Shown piece by piece: positions 24,148 to 31,903 of a DNA stretch of 64,000 nt. Source of the DNA: Deltaproteobacteria bacterium (GTDB lineage: Bacteria > Myxococcota_A > UBA9042 > PHBI01); NCBI GenBank assembly GCA_020632715.1, contig JACKFA010000001.1:1054001-1118000 (forward strand). The letters run 5' to 3'. The position numbers were made by a program, and so were the translations under genes. The notes under the pieces are model-generated. The model was not told the origin of the DNA. It saw only the letters and a program-made list of their open reading frames with translations, and did no database searches. How positions within the stretch are numbered: the first letter of the stretch is position 1; every line of letters starts with the position of its first letter.

Positions 24148-26359
24148 TGCGGCCGTGCGCGCGCAGCTCCTCGTAGGGGCTCCCGTAGACGAGGAGCCCC
24201 TGCTCCTTGAGCTCGATGCGGGCGGCGATGCGGAGCAGGTCCTGATCGATGCGGCAGCCGCGCCCCGCGGCGATGAACGCGGCGCGGAGGACGGCGTTCT
24301 TGATGTGGCCGCCGGCGAGCTCGAACTCGTAGGCGAGATCCTCGGCGTCGATGTCGGCGGCGACGATCTCCTTGTTCGTGAGCATCGACTGCCAGAGGCG
24401 CGTGCGCTCGGGCACCTCGGGCTTCGGGAAGGACACGCGCATCGCGATCCGGCGGCGGAACGCCTCGTCGATGCCGGTCGGGAAGTTCGTCGTCAGGACG
24501 GCGATCCCCGTGAAGTGCTCGACGCGCTGCAGGAGGTAGTTCACCTCGAGGTTCGCGTAGCGATCGTTGGCGCTCTTCACCTGCGTCCGGCTCGAGAAGA
24601 GGCTGTCCGCCTCGTCGAAGAGCAGCATCGCGCGGGCGCGCTCGGCCTCGTCGAAGATCTGCCCGAGGTTCTTCTCGGTCTCGCCGACGTAGCGGCTCAC
24701 GACCTTGCTGAGGTCGATGGCGTAGAGGTCGAGATCGAGCTCCTTGGCGACGATGCTCGCGGCCATCGTCTTGCCGGTGCCGGGCGGCCCCTCGAAGAGC
24801 ACGGAGAGCCCCTGCCCCGTGCCGAAGCGCTTCCCGAGCCCCCACGTCTCGAAGACCGTGACGCGCTGGCGCCAGCGGCCGATGAGCTCCTTCAGCTGGA
24901 GGTCGACGTCCTCGGGGACGACGAGCGCGTCCCAGCCGTAGTCGAGCTCGATGAGGCTCGCGTTCTCGCCGAGGCGATGGCGCACCTGGCGTTTGATGGA
25001 CGCGGAGAGCTGGTCGTAGTCGAGCTGGGTCGCGTCGGGCGCCTCCCGCGACGCCTCGGCGACGGCGTCCATGATCTGCCCCGCGGTGAGGCGGAACTGC
25101 TGGCCGAGCTTCTTCGAGGTGAGGCCGGCCGCGCGCTGCCGCTTCGGGAGGTAGAGCGTCCAGAGGTTGATGGACGCTGACAGATCGGGCATCGACAGCT
25201 CGATCTCCTTCACGGGCCGCGCGATCTGCGGCGGGCGCGCCTGCTTGTCCTCGATGGCGAGGGCGTAGGTCCCGGGGTAGCTCCCGAGGACGCGCCCCAC
25301 GACGCGCGACGCCTCGAGGAGGCGCGACGGATCGGCCGGGTTGAAGCCGCCCTCCTCGACGATCACGCGCTTCGGCTCGGCGAGGCGCTCCCAGCCGTCG
25401 AGGCAGAGCATCGCCTCCTGGAGCCGCGCCTCGCGGAGCGCGACGCGGAGCCCCCACTCGAGGCTCTCGTACTCGGCGGCGAGGGCGTTCAGCTCGACGC
25501 GGAGGAGGCCGAGGCCGAGCTTCGCGGCGATGGCGCGCGACCAGTGGTGCTTGCCGACGCCGGGCGGGCCGCGGAGGACGAAGATCGGCAGATCCCAGGG
25601 GGCGTCGAGGCGCTCGTCGAGGAGGCGGTGGAGGCCGAGCCACTTCGCCTGATCCTTGCCGGGCAGGATCGGATCGAGGTCGGCGCGGGCGCGGTGCGAG
25701 AGGGTCGCGAGCGTGGCGAGCTGCTCGTCGAGCTCGGGGTAGCCCTGCACGAAGCGCACGATGCGCGGGTCCGACATGATCGCCTGGTGGAGCACCGGGA
25801 CGGTCTTCTTCTTGTCGTCGAGGCGCACGAGCGCGTTGCTCCGGAGCGTGCCCTCGGCGTCGAGGATCCAGCGCACGTCGGGCGCGTGGCCCGCGGGCTT
25901 CAGGCAGTCGGAGACGAGCGCGAGCGTCGGGTACTGCTTCTCGAAGTGGTTCTGCAGGTACGCGAAGAGGCGCACCATCGTCGGCTCGAACTCGGGCGCG
26001 ATCGAGAGCAGGACCACGAGGTACTCGTCGTCCGTGAGGCGGAAGGCGCGGCGGAGGCGGACGAGCGGCAGGTTCGGATCGTCGGCGGCGAGGGCGGTGC
26101 GGGCGGCGTCGGCGCGGGCGATCTCGGCGCGCGCGGCCTCCTCGAGGACGCCGAGGAGCTGATCGGGCGAGAGCGCCGCGCGGAGGCGCGCCTCGACCTC
26201 CTCGGGGGCGATGGAGGTGCCCGGGAAGCGGGCGTCGGGCGGCGGCAGCACGCCCGCGCGCTGGAGGCGCCGCAGGTGCGCCTGCAGGATGGCGCGCAGG
26301 TAGTCGAGCTCGGCCTTCAGGTGCCGGAGGGCGGCGTCGTCGGGGCGGGGGTGTTCCAT
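24143..26359 (-). CDS. Double AAA+ ATPase of the eCIS-associated type
   Basis: Cytoplasmic 738-aa protein. The N-terminal helical region (1-230; RRAFRLTDDEYLVVLLSIAPEFE) and two AAA+ modules are arranged as in the ATPases found in contractile injection system (Pvc15/Afp15-type) clusters. The first module (about 255-430) has GPPGVGKH, with His after the Walker A Lys, and LCLDGW, with Gly for the Walker B Glu, so it is probably inactive. The second (about 490-690) has GPPGTGKT, LLFDEADSLFSSR and FRRRIAMRV and looks active. ATG 26359 is used, with another in-frame ATG at 26371. No sheath, tube or spike genes are near, so the link to an injection system is inferred from the family only. Confidence 0.82.
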   Translation of the reverse strand: MEHPRPDDAALRHLKAELDYLRAILQAHLRRLQRAGVLPPPDARFPGTSIAPEEVEARLRAALSPDQLLGVLEEAARAEIARADAARTALAADDPNLPLVRLRRAFRLTDDEYLVVLLSIAPEFEPTMVRLFAYLQNHFEKQYPTLALVSDCLKPAGHAPDVRWILDAEGTLRSNALVRLDDKKKTVPVLHQAIMSDPRIVRFVQGYPELDEQLATLATLSHRARADLDPILPGKDQAKWLGLHRLLDERLDAPWDLPIFVLRGPPGVGKHHWSRAIAAKLGLGLLRVELNALAAEYESLEWGLRVALREARLQEAMLCLDGWERLAEPKRVIVEEGGFNPADPSRLLEASRVVGRVLGSYPGTYALAIEDKQARPPQIARPVKEIELSMPDLSASINLWTLYLPKRQRAAGLTSKKLGQQFRLTAGQIMDAVAEASREAPDATQLDYDQLSASIKRQVRHRLGENASLIELDYGWDALVVPEDVDLQLKELIGRWRQRVTVFETWGLGKRFGTGQGLSVLFEGPPGTGKTMAASIVAKELDLDLYAIDLSKVVSRYVGETEKNLGQIFDEAERARAMLLFDEADSLFSSRTQVKSANDRYANLEVNYLLQRVEHFTGIAVLTTNFPTGIDEAFRRRIAMRVSFPKPEVPERTRLWQSMLTNKEIVAADIDAEDLAYEFELAGGHIKNAVLRAAFIAAGRGCRIDQDLLRIAARIELKEQGLLVYGSPYEELRAHGRS

Positions 26360-26485
26360 CGCGTGCAGCATGCCACGAGCCGCGCGCGGGGCACACCCCA
26401 GCCCCCGCCCCGGCGCTTGCTCCGGGGGGCGAGCTGCACTATCCTTTCGATTCGCTGGGGGTCGGACACCGTCAGGAGCGAACCG

Positions 26486-28001
26486 ATGGGTGACGCGCGC
26501 GCGGTCGTCCAGATGCGGAAGCGTCAGCAGGACGATCAGGAACAAGCCAAGACCCCCGAGGCCGACGCCGGGCCAGCGGCCCCGCCGGGCGCCATGGGCG
26601 ATCCGTCGGGAGCGCTCGCGGCGATGGCCGGAGGCATCGCGTCGACGATGCTCGCCTCGCTCCAGGCGGCGGGCGGCAACAGCGCCGTCCAGGCCGAGCT
26701 CGACGGCCTGAACGAGGGCGTCGCCGGCATGCACGCGGCGAAGGCCGAGAAGGACGCCTTCCAGCAGATGACCGACGGTCAGAAGCTGAACTACTACGCC
26801 GAGAAGCACGGCGGCCAGCTCCCGCAGGGCGGGCAGCAGGCCCCGCCGGAGGGCACGCCGCCCGCGGGCGCGTCGTCGCCCGGCGAGGTGGCGGCGAGCC
26901 ACATGGCGCGCAGCGGGCAGCTCACGGCGCTCGCGACGGCGTACTCGCAGGTCGGCGCGACGGCGGGCGCGGCGGCGGCGACCGCCGGCATGGACTCGAC
27001 GACGCAGGGGGCGCTCGCGGCCCTCGGCGCGCACGCCTCCGGGCTCGCGGGCGAGTGCATGGGGCTCGCTGGGGCCTACATGCAGGTCGCCGGCGACATC
27101 ATGGCGACTCAGAACGAGTTCGCCTTCGCGGCGACGGCGCCCGTGACGGTGGCGGCGGTCCACGAGGAGCGGCTCGCGCAGCTCGGCGAGCAGAAGATGG
27201 CGCTCGATCAGCTCGCCGGGGCCTACGCGGACTTCGCCGCGCAGCAGGAGGCGGCGGCCGCCGAGAAGGAGGCCGAGGCCCAGGCGGCCGAGGCCGAGGT
27301 GGCGGCCGCGCAGCAGGCGCTCACCGACGCGATGCAGCAGCAGGCGGCCGCGGCGGGCGCAGGCGCCGGAGGCGGCGGCGGCGCGGGCGTGCAGATGATG
27401 AAGCCCCCGGGCGGCGGCCCGAGCGGCGGCATGCAGGTCACCCCGAACATCCGCGGCGGTGGCGGCGCAGGAGCAGGAGCAGGCGCGGGCGCGGGCGGCG
27501 GTGGAGCCGCCGGCGGTGGCGCGGGCGCGAGCGGCGGTGCTGGCGCGGGTCGAGGCCCGGCGCCCTCCCGGTCGAGCGCCCGGCGGCCCGGGTGGCGCGG
27601 GCGGCGGCGCCGGCGGGCCCGGGCCCGGCGGCATGGGCGGCGGCATGGGCGGCGGGCGCGTGAGCGTCCCGATCGGCGCGAACCACGCCGCGGGAGCGGC
27701 GGGGGCGGCCGCCGGAGGCGCGGGCGGTGGCGGCGGCGCGGGCGCGTCCGCGGTCGCGGCGGCGCAGGCGAAGCTCACGGCGGCCAAGGCGAAGGCGCAG
27801 GCGGCGAAGGCCGCGCGCGACGCCGCCAAGTCCCAGATCGACCAGCTGAAGAACGCGGCGGCCGTCATCGGCTCGCAGAGCGCGGGCGTCGAGGCCCTCT
27901 TCGGCGCCTACAACGTCGTCCTCGGCGGCGGCGCCTCCATCCCGACCGCGCAGCCCTCGGGTGGCGGTGGCGGTGGCGGTGGCGGCGGCGGCGGCGGCTG
28001 A
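26486..28001 (+). CDS. Ala/Gly-rich coiled-coil protein, frame broken near 27.55 kb
   Basis: The ATG at 26486 follows AGGAG and opens an Ala-rich protein with helical, coiled-coil segments (residues 60-290; AQQEAAAAEKEAEAQAAEAEVAAAQQ is typical, residues 250-280). A Gly/Ala-rich linker follows. Around 27540-27580 this frame turns Arg-rich without a stop, while the frame one base further on carries a natural continuation: a Gly/Pro/Met linker, then a second coiled coil (AAQAKLTAAKAKAQAAKAARDAAK), then a Gly tail ending at 28001. One extra base in the GC-rich linker explains this. The intact product would be about 505 aa. It is divergent from the AAA+ ATPase gene, sharing 126 bases. No function is recognised. 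Confidence 0.65.
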
Positions 28002-28165
28002 GATCGCGCCGCAGGTCCGGGGGTGAGCGTCCTCCGGACTCGACCTCACGGCCGCGCTCCGCGGTTCCATCCGAAGCAGACCTCGTGGGGCTCGGCCTTG
28101 GCGCCGAGCCTCGCGTCGCGGTAGGCTCTGCGGGCTCTCTGGCTCCGTCACCCGAGGTCCCGTCG

Positions 28166-29374
28166 ATGCTCCCGAACCGCGCTCCCTGGCTCTTCGCCGC
28201 CCTGTGCGCCCTCCCCCTCGCGACCCTGGCCCCGGCCTGCGGCGATGACGGCGGCGACGCCGGCTCCGTCGGGGACCCGCGCTGCGAGCCCATCGCCAGC
28301 TCCTGCCTCCAGCGGCAGCGGGGCTGCGTCATCAACGCCGAGACCGACGCCCCCGAGTGCCGCGCCTGCCCCGCGGGCGACTACCCGACGGCGCCGCTCG
28401 GGGAGTGCGCGCCGCTCCCCGGCAAGACGCTCCGGCACGACTTCGGCGACCAGACCCTCGGCCCCGCCGAAGAGATCGGCTCCATGTGCCAGAGCTGGCT
28501 CCTCGACAACGACACCGAGCTCTTCGTGAACGCGGTGGAGCTGAAGAACACCGGCTACTACCACCACTCGAACTGGTTCTTCGTCCCCGAGGACCACAAC
28601 AACTGGCCGACCGGCGCCTGGCTCAACTGCTACTCCGAGGGCTTCGACGAGATCTCGGCCGCGCTCGCCGGCGGCGTCCTCTACGCGCAGTCGACCCAGA
28701 CGAAGTTCGAGCTCCAGAAGTTCCAGGAGGGCGCGGTCATCCGGATCCCGCCCCACTCGCGCGTCATCGGCGCGACGCACCTCCTGAACTTCACGCCCGA
28801 CGAGGTCACGACGAACCTGCAGATGATGCTCCACGTCCTGCCGGCCGAGGACGTGCAGCTGAAGCTCGTCCCCGCGCAGTTCATCTACTCGGACCTCGCC
28901 ATCCCGCCGCTCCAGAAGTCCCTCGCGGGCGGCGACTGCGACCTCGACTTCGCGCATCGGAACATCTTCTCGACGAACCTCGAGATGAAGATCCACTACG
29001 TGCTGCCGCACTATCACGCGCTCGGCGCGAGCTTCGACCTCAGCGTCATCGGCGGCCCGCGCGACGGCGAGAGCCTCGTCCACCTCGGCGCCTACAGCAC
29101 CGATCCCTACGGCTTCATCTTCAACCCGCCGGTCGATCTCGCAGGCGCCACCGGGCTCCACTTCGAGTGCGGCTGGAACAACCCGCGCGACGAGGTGATC
29201 CGCTGGGGCATCGGCGACCAGGAGATGTGCGAGGCGCTGCTCTTCATCGAGTCCGACATGGCCTTCTCGGCGCGGGTCGGGAAGACCACCGAGGTCGACA
29301 CCGTGAACGGGCTCGAGTACCACACCGGCGACTGCGACGTGCTCGCGTTCCCGTTCGACACGGACAAGCCTTGA
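28166..29374 (+). CDS. Lipoprotein resembling copper type II monooxygenases
   Basis: The lipoprotein signal (1-24, LAPAC) is followed by a short Cys-rich segment (35-80) and a 300-residue domain. Features match the two-domain PHM/DBH copper monooxygenase fold: a His pair in GYYHHSNWFFVP (about 135), HYH in VLPHYHALGASFD (about 290) and a Met in GDQEMCEALLFI (about 355), the positions where those enzymes bind copper. Sequence is otherwise distant, so activity is uncertain and a non-catalytic copper protein is possible. A TAGGCT box lies about 40 bases before the ATG. The frame is also open upstream into the Gly-rich gene only by the shadow reading. Confidence 0.6.
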   Translation: MLPNRAPWLFAALCALPLATLAPACGDDGGDAGSVGDPRCEPIASSCLQRQRGCVINAETDAPECRACPAGDYPTAPLGECAPLPGKTLRHDFGDQTLGPAEEIGSMCQSWLLDNDTELFVNAVELKNTGYYHHSNWFFVPEDHNNWPTGAWLNCYSEGFDEISAALAGGVLYAQSTQTKFELQKFQEGAVIRIPPHSRVIGATHLLNFTPDEVTTNLQMMLHVLPAEDVQLKLVPAQFIYSDLAIPPLQKSLAGGDCDLDFAHRNIFSTNLEMKIHYVLPHYHALGASFDLSVIGGPRDGESLVHLGAYSTDPYGFIFNPPVDLAGATGLHFECGWNNPRDEVIRWGIGDQEMCEALLFIESDMAFSARVGKTTEVDTVNGLEYHTGDCDVLAFPFDTDKP

Positions 29375-29396
29375 CCGTGACGTCGCGCGGGGCCCG

Positions 29397-30017
29397 TTGA
29401 CGGCCTCTCCCCTCACCGTCGCCGACCTCGCGCGCGCCCCGGCGTGGCCGCGCGAGCGGGTGCGCGCGATCCCCGGCCGCTGCCGCGGGGCGCTCCTCCG
29501 CGACTGGGGCAACCACGTCCGCCGCCTCTGGGGCGACGACGCGCTGGCCGCCCTCCGCGCCGAGCTCGGCCTCGACGAGAGCGCCCTCCCCGACGCGCCG
29601 GCGCTCCGCGCGTGGTACCCCGTGCGCTACCAGTGCGAGGCGACGCGCCTCATCGCCGACCGCTTCACGGGCGGCGACCCGCTCGGCTTGGCGCCGCTCC
29701 TCGCGGACGCCGGCTCGCGACTCCAGGACGGCGTCATCGCCTGGGCGATCCGCACGCTCGGGCCGGGCGTCGTGCTGAAGAACGCGGGGCGCGTCCACAA
29801 GGATCTCTACGACGTCGGCCGCTGCACGTCGCGCGTCGGCAAGGGGGAGGCCGAGCTCCGCTTCTCGGGCGCCGAGCTCTTCGCCGAGCCCACGTGGCGC
29901 GTGCTCCAGATGTTCGCGCTCGAGGCGACCATCGGGGCGCTCGGGCGGACCCTCGTGGGCATCGAGGCCGAGGATCCGGGCGGGGATGGCTTCGTGGCGC
30001 GGGTGGCGTGGCGTTAG
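29397..30017 (+). CDS. DUF2378-like (myxobacterial TIGR02265-type) protein
   Basis: The 206-aa protein has no signal or membrane segment. The middle and C-terminal parts (WYPVRYQCEATRLIADRF, AIRTLGPGVVLKNAGRVHKDLYDVG, GEAELRFSGAELFAEPTWRVLQMFALEATIGALG) resemble the roughly 200-residue family known as paralogues in Myxococcus, whose function is unknown. The assignment is from general pattern and is tentative. The start is TTG at 29397, without a clear ribosome site, 22 bases after the previous stop. An internal GTG about 20 codons later is an alternative. Confidence 0.5.
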   Translation: MTASPLTVADLARAPAWPRERVRAIPGRCRGALLRDWGNHVRRLWGDDALAALRAELGLDESALPDAPALRAWYPVRYQCEATRLIADRFTGGDPLGLAPLLADAGSRLQDGVIAWAIRTLGPGVVLKNAGRVHKDLYDVGRCTSRVGKGEAELRFSGAELFAEPTWRVLQMFALEATIGALGRTLVGIEAEDPGGDGFVARVAWR

Positions 30018-30049
30018 CGGCGCTGACGGTAACCCGTTGTTTCCATGGC

Positions 30050-30080
30050 GGTAACCACGGAGACACGGAGGTCGGGCGGG
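30050..30080. repeat. Intergenic repeat copy (ACCACGGAGACACGG family)
   Basis: GGTAACCACGGAGACACGGAG followed by a GGGCGGGAGGGAG tail, the same arrangement as at 15.02 and 15.12 kb. It again lies between convergent genes. Confidence 0.75.
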
Positions 30081-30135
30081 AGGGAGCACCTCCCGTCGCT
30101 CAGCCAGCGAGCCTCTGGCGCGCCGCGCGGCTCGC

Positions 30136-30561
30136 TCAGAGCTGCGGCGTCACCCTCGCCATCGCGCGCTTCACCACCGGCTCCTCGAAGAGGGACGGGT
30201 CCGCGTCGACGACCCGCTGCCAGCGGCGCGTGACCGCCGCGAGGTGCTCCGCGCGGAGCCCGACCACCTTCTGCGCGCCCTCGGGATCCTTCGCCGCGAA
30301 CCCGCGGAGCTGCTCCGCGAGCGCGCGGATCTCGGCCGCGTGCTGGTCGGCATAGCCGTTCACCGCCTTCGCGATCTCCTCGGGGGAGCCGAAGCTCTCC
30401 TCGACGAGCCCGATGACGGCCTCCTGGTGGTCGAGCAGGCGGTCGAACGCGCTCCCGGCCTGCTCCTCGGGCTTCGGCCCGGCCGTCGCGCAGGCAGCGC
30501 CGAGCAACGCCACGAGGGCGAGCGTGAGCGCCGCGGCGAGGCGGCGTCGCCTCACCGTCAC
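30136..30561 (-). CDS. Small helical lipoprotein
   Basis: The 141-aa protein has a signal with lipobox LGAAC (about residue 23) and an otherwise alpha-helical sequence (SAFDRLLDHQEAVIGLVEE, GYADQHAAEIRALAEQLRGF), without known motifs. The GTG start at 30561 overlaps the stop of the upstream lipoprotein gene as GTGA, so the two are translated from one mRNA. Function unknown. Confidence 0.7.
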   Translation of the reverse strand: MTVRRRRLAAALTLALVALLGAACATAGPKPEEQAGSAFDRLLDHQEAVIGLVEESFGSPEEIAKAVNGYADQHAAEIRALAEQLRGFAAKDPEGAQKVVGLRAEHLAAVTRRWQRVVDADPSLFEEPVVKRAMARVTPQL

Positions 30562-31142
30562 TGAGCCTGCTCGATGGCCATCTTGACGCTCCCCTCGCGC
30601 TCCTTCGTCGTCTCCGTGAGCTCGCCGCAGGGCACGAAGTCCTGCACCGTCACGTGCGACTCGGGCGGCTCACGGAACGGCACCTCGAGCGCCGACGACA
30701 GGATCCCGCCCCACACCATCTGGCGCGCCGGCGCGCGCCCCGCCTTGCTCACCTGCACCACCGCCGCGCAGCCCTGCGAGTCCGTCACGATGAGCACCCC
30801 CACCGCCGGCGACGCGCAGCCGTTCCACGGGCACACCCGCTCCGGCTCCGGCCGCACCTCGACCTCCCGCCCCGGGAACGCCTCCCGCACGAGCGAAACG
30901 AGCCGCGCCTGGAGCGCCGTCGCCTGCGGCCGGAGCTCCACCGTGCGCTCCTTCGGCACGACGCGCGGCCAGAGCACCACGATCCCACCCTCGGGCCCGC
31001 GCGTCTTCGACACGTACTTCCCGGGCACCACGTCGGCCGCGTCGACCTCGTCCGGGTCCCGCTGAGCCGGCGCCGTACCGCAGTGCACCATCGCGAGCGC
31101 GAGCAGAATCACGAGCGACTTCATGACCTTGTCGTTCATCTC
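30558..31142 (-). CDS. Lipoprotein of unknown function
   Basis: A 194-aa protein with lipobox MVHC around residue 20 and a mixed alpha/beta body: GIVVLWPRVVPKERTVELRPQA, LVREAFPGREVEVRPEPERVCPWNGCAS, VGVLIVTDSQGCAAVVQVS. Three Cys in the middle could form disulfides. The ATG at 31142 is chosen because GGGAG lies eight bases upstream. An ATG at 31124 would also keep the signal. It is the first gene of a two-lipoprotein operon. No family is recognised. Confidence 0.65.
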   Translation of the reverse strand, partial: EMNDKVMKSLVILLALAMVHCGTAPAQRDPDEVDAADVVPGKYVSKTRGPEGGIVVLWPRVVPKERTVELRPQATALQARLVSLVREAFPGREVEVRPEPERVCPWNGCASPAVGVLIVTDSQGCAAVVQVSKAGRAPARQMVWGGILSSALEVPFREPPESHVTVQDFVPCGELTETTKEREGSVKMAIEQAQ

Positions 31143-31199
31143 CGAGGCTCCCATGTTGCAGTGCACAACGGCGCCGCACGGCGCCGCCAGGCGACCCTC

Positions 31200-31796
31200 T
31201 CAGGTCCCGATGCCGCGCGGCATCCCGATGAGCGTCATCAGCTCCATGCGCGCGCGCGGGTCGTCGAGGAGGTGGCCGGTGAGCTTGGACGTCGTCGTCC
31301 ACGAGCCCGGCTTCTTCACGCCGCGGTAGCACATGCAGAAGTGCTGGCACTGGAGGATCACGCCGACGCCGGCCGGCTTCAGGACGTCGTCGATGGCGCG
31401 CGCGATCTGCGCTGTGAGCTTCTCCTGCACCTGCAGGCGCTTCGCGTACACGTCGACGAGCCGCGCGAGCTTCGAGAGCCCGACGACGCGCCCGCTCGGG
31501 ATGTACGCGACGTGCGCGCGCCCGACGAACGGGATCATGTGGTGCTCGCAGTGGCTGAACACCTCGATGTCGCTCACGAGGACGAGCTCGTCGTAGCCCT
31601 CGACCTCGGCGAACACGGTGGACAGGGCCTCCTCGGGGGTCTGCCCGTAGCCCGAGAAGTGCTCCGCGTACGACTTGATGACGCGCCGGGGCGTGTCGAG
31701 GAGCCCCTCGCGCTCCGGATCCTCACCGATGTAGGCGAGGAGCGCGCGCAGGTGCTCCTGCGCCTCCTCGGCCGTCGGCCTCCGCCGCTCGTTCAT
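31200..31796 (-). CDS. folE: GTP cyclohydrolase I
   Basis: Converts GTP to dihydroneopterin triphosphate, the first step of folate and pterin synthesis, as a cytoplasmic multimer. The zinc ligands are present in FSHCEHHMIPF (Cys and His) and CQHFCMCYRGV (Cys). The active-site region VGLSKLARLV and the C-terminal TTSKLTGHLLDDP are typical. Length 198 aa is normal. GGGAGG precedes the ATG at 31796. No other folate gene is nearby. Confidence 0.95.
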   Translation of the reverse strand: MNERRRPTAEEAQEHLRALLAYIGEDPEREGLLDTPRRVIKSYAEHFSGYGQTPEEALSTVFAEVEGYDELVLVSDIEVFSHCEHHMIPFVGRAHVAYIPSGRVVGLSKLARLVDVYAKRLQVQEKLTAQIARAIDDVLKPAGVGVILQCQHFCMCYRGVKKPGSWTTTSKLTGHLLDDPRARMELMTLIGMPRGIGT

Positions 31797-31903
31797 CCTG
31801 CCTCCCTAGCGCGCGGCGACCGAATCGCGCCGCGCCGGAGGGCGACCCTGATACGACGCGCGCCGGGACGCAAGCGCGAAGCCGAGCCCGGCGCCGCCGC
31901 GCT

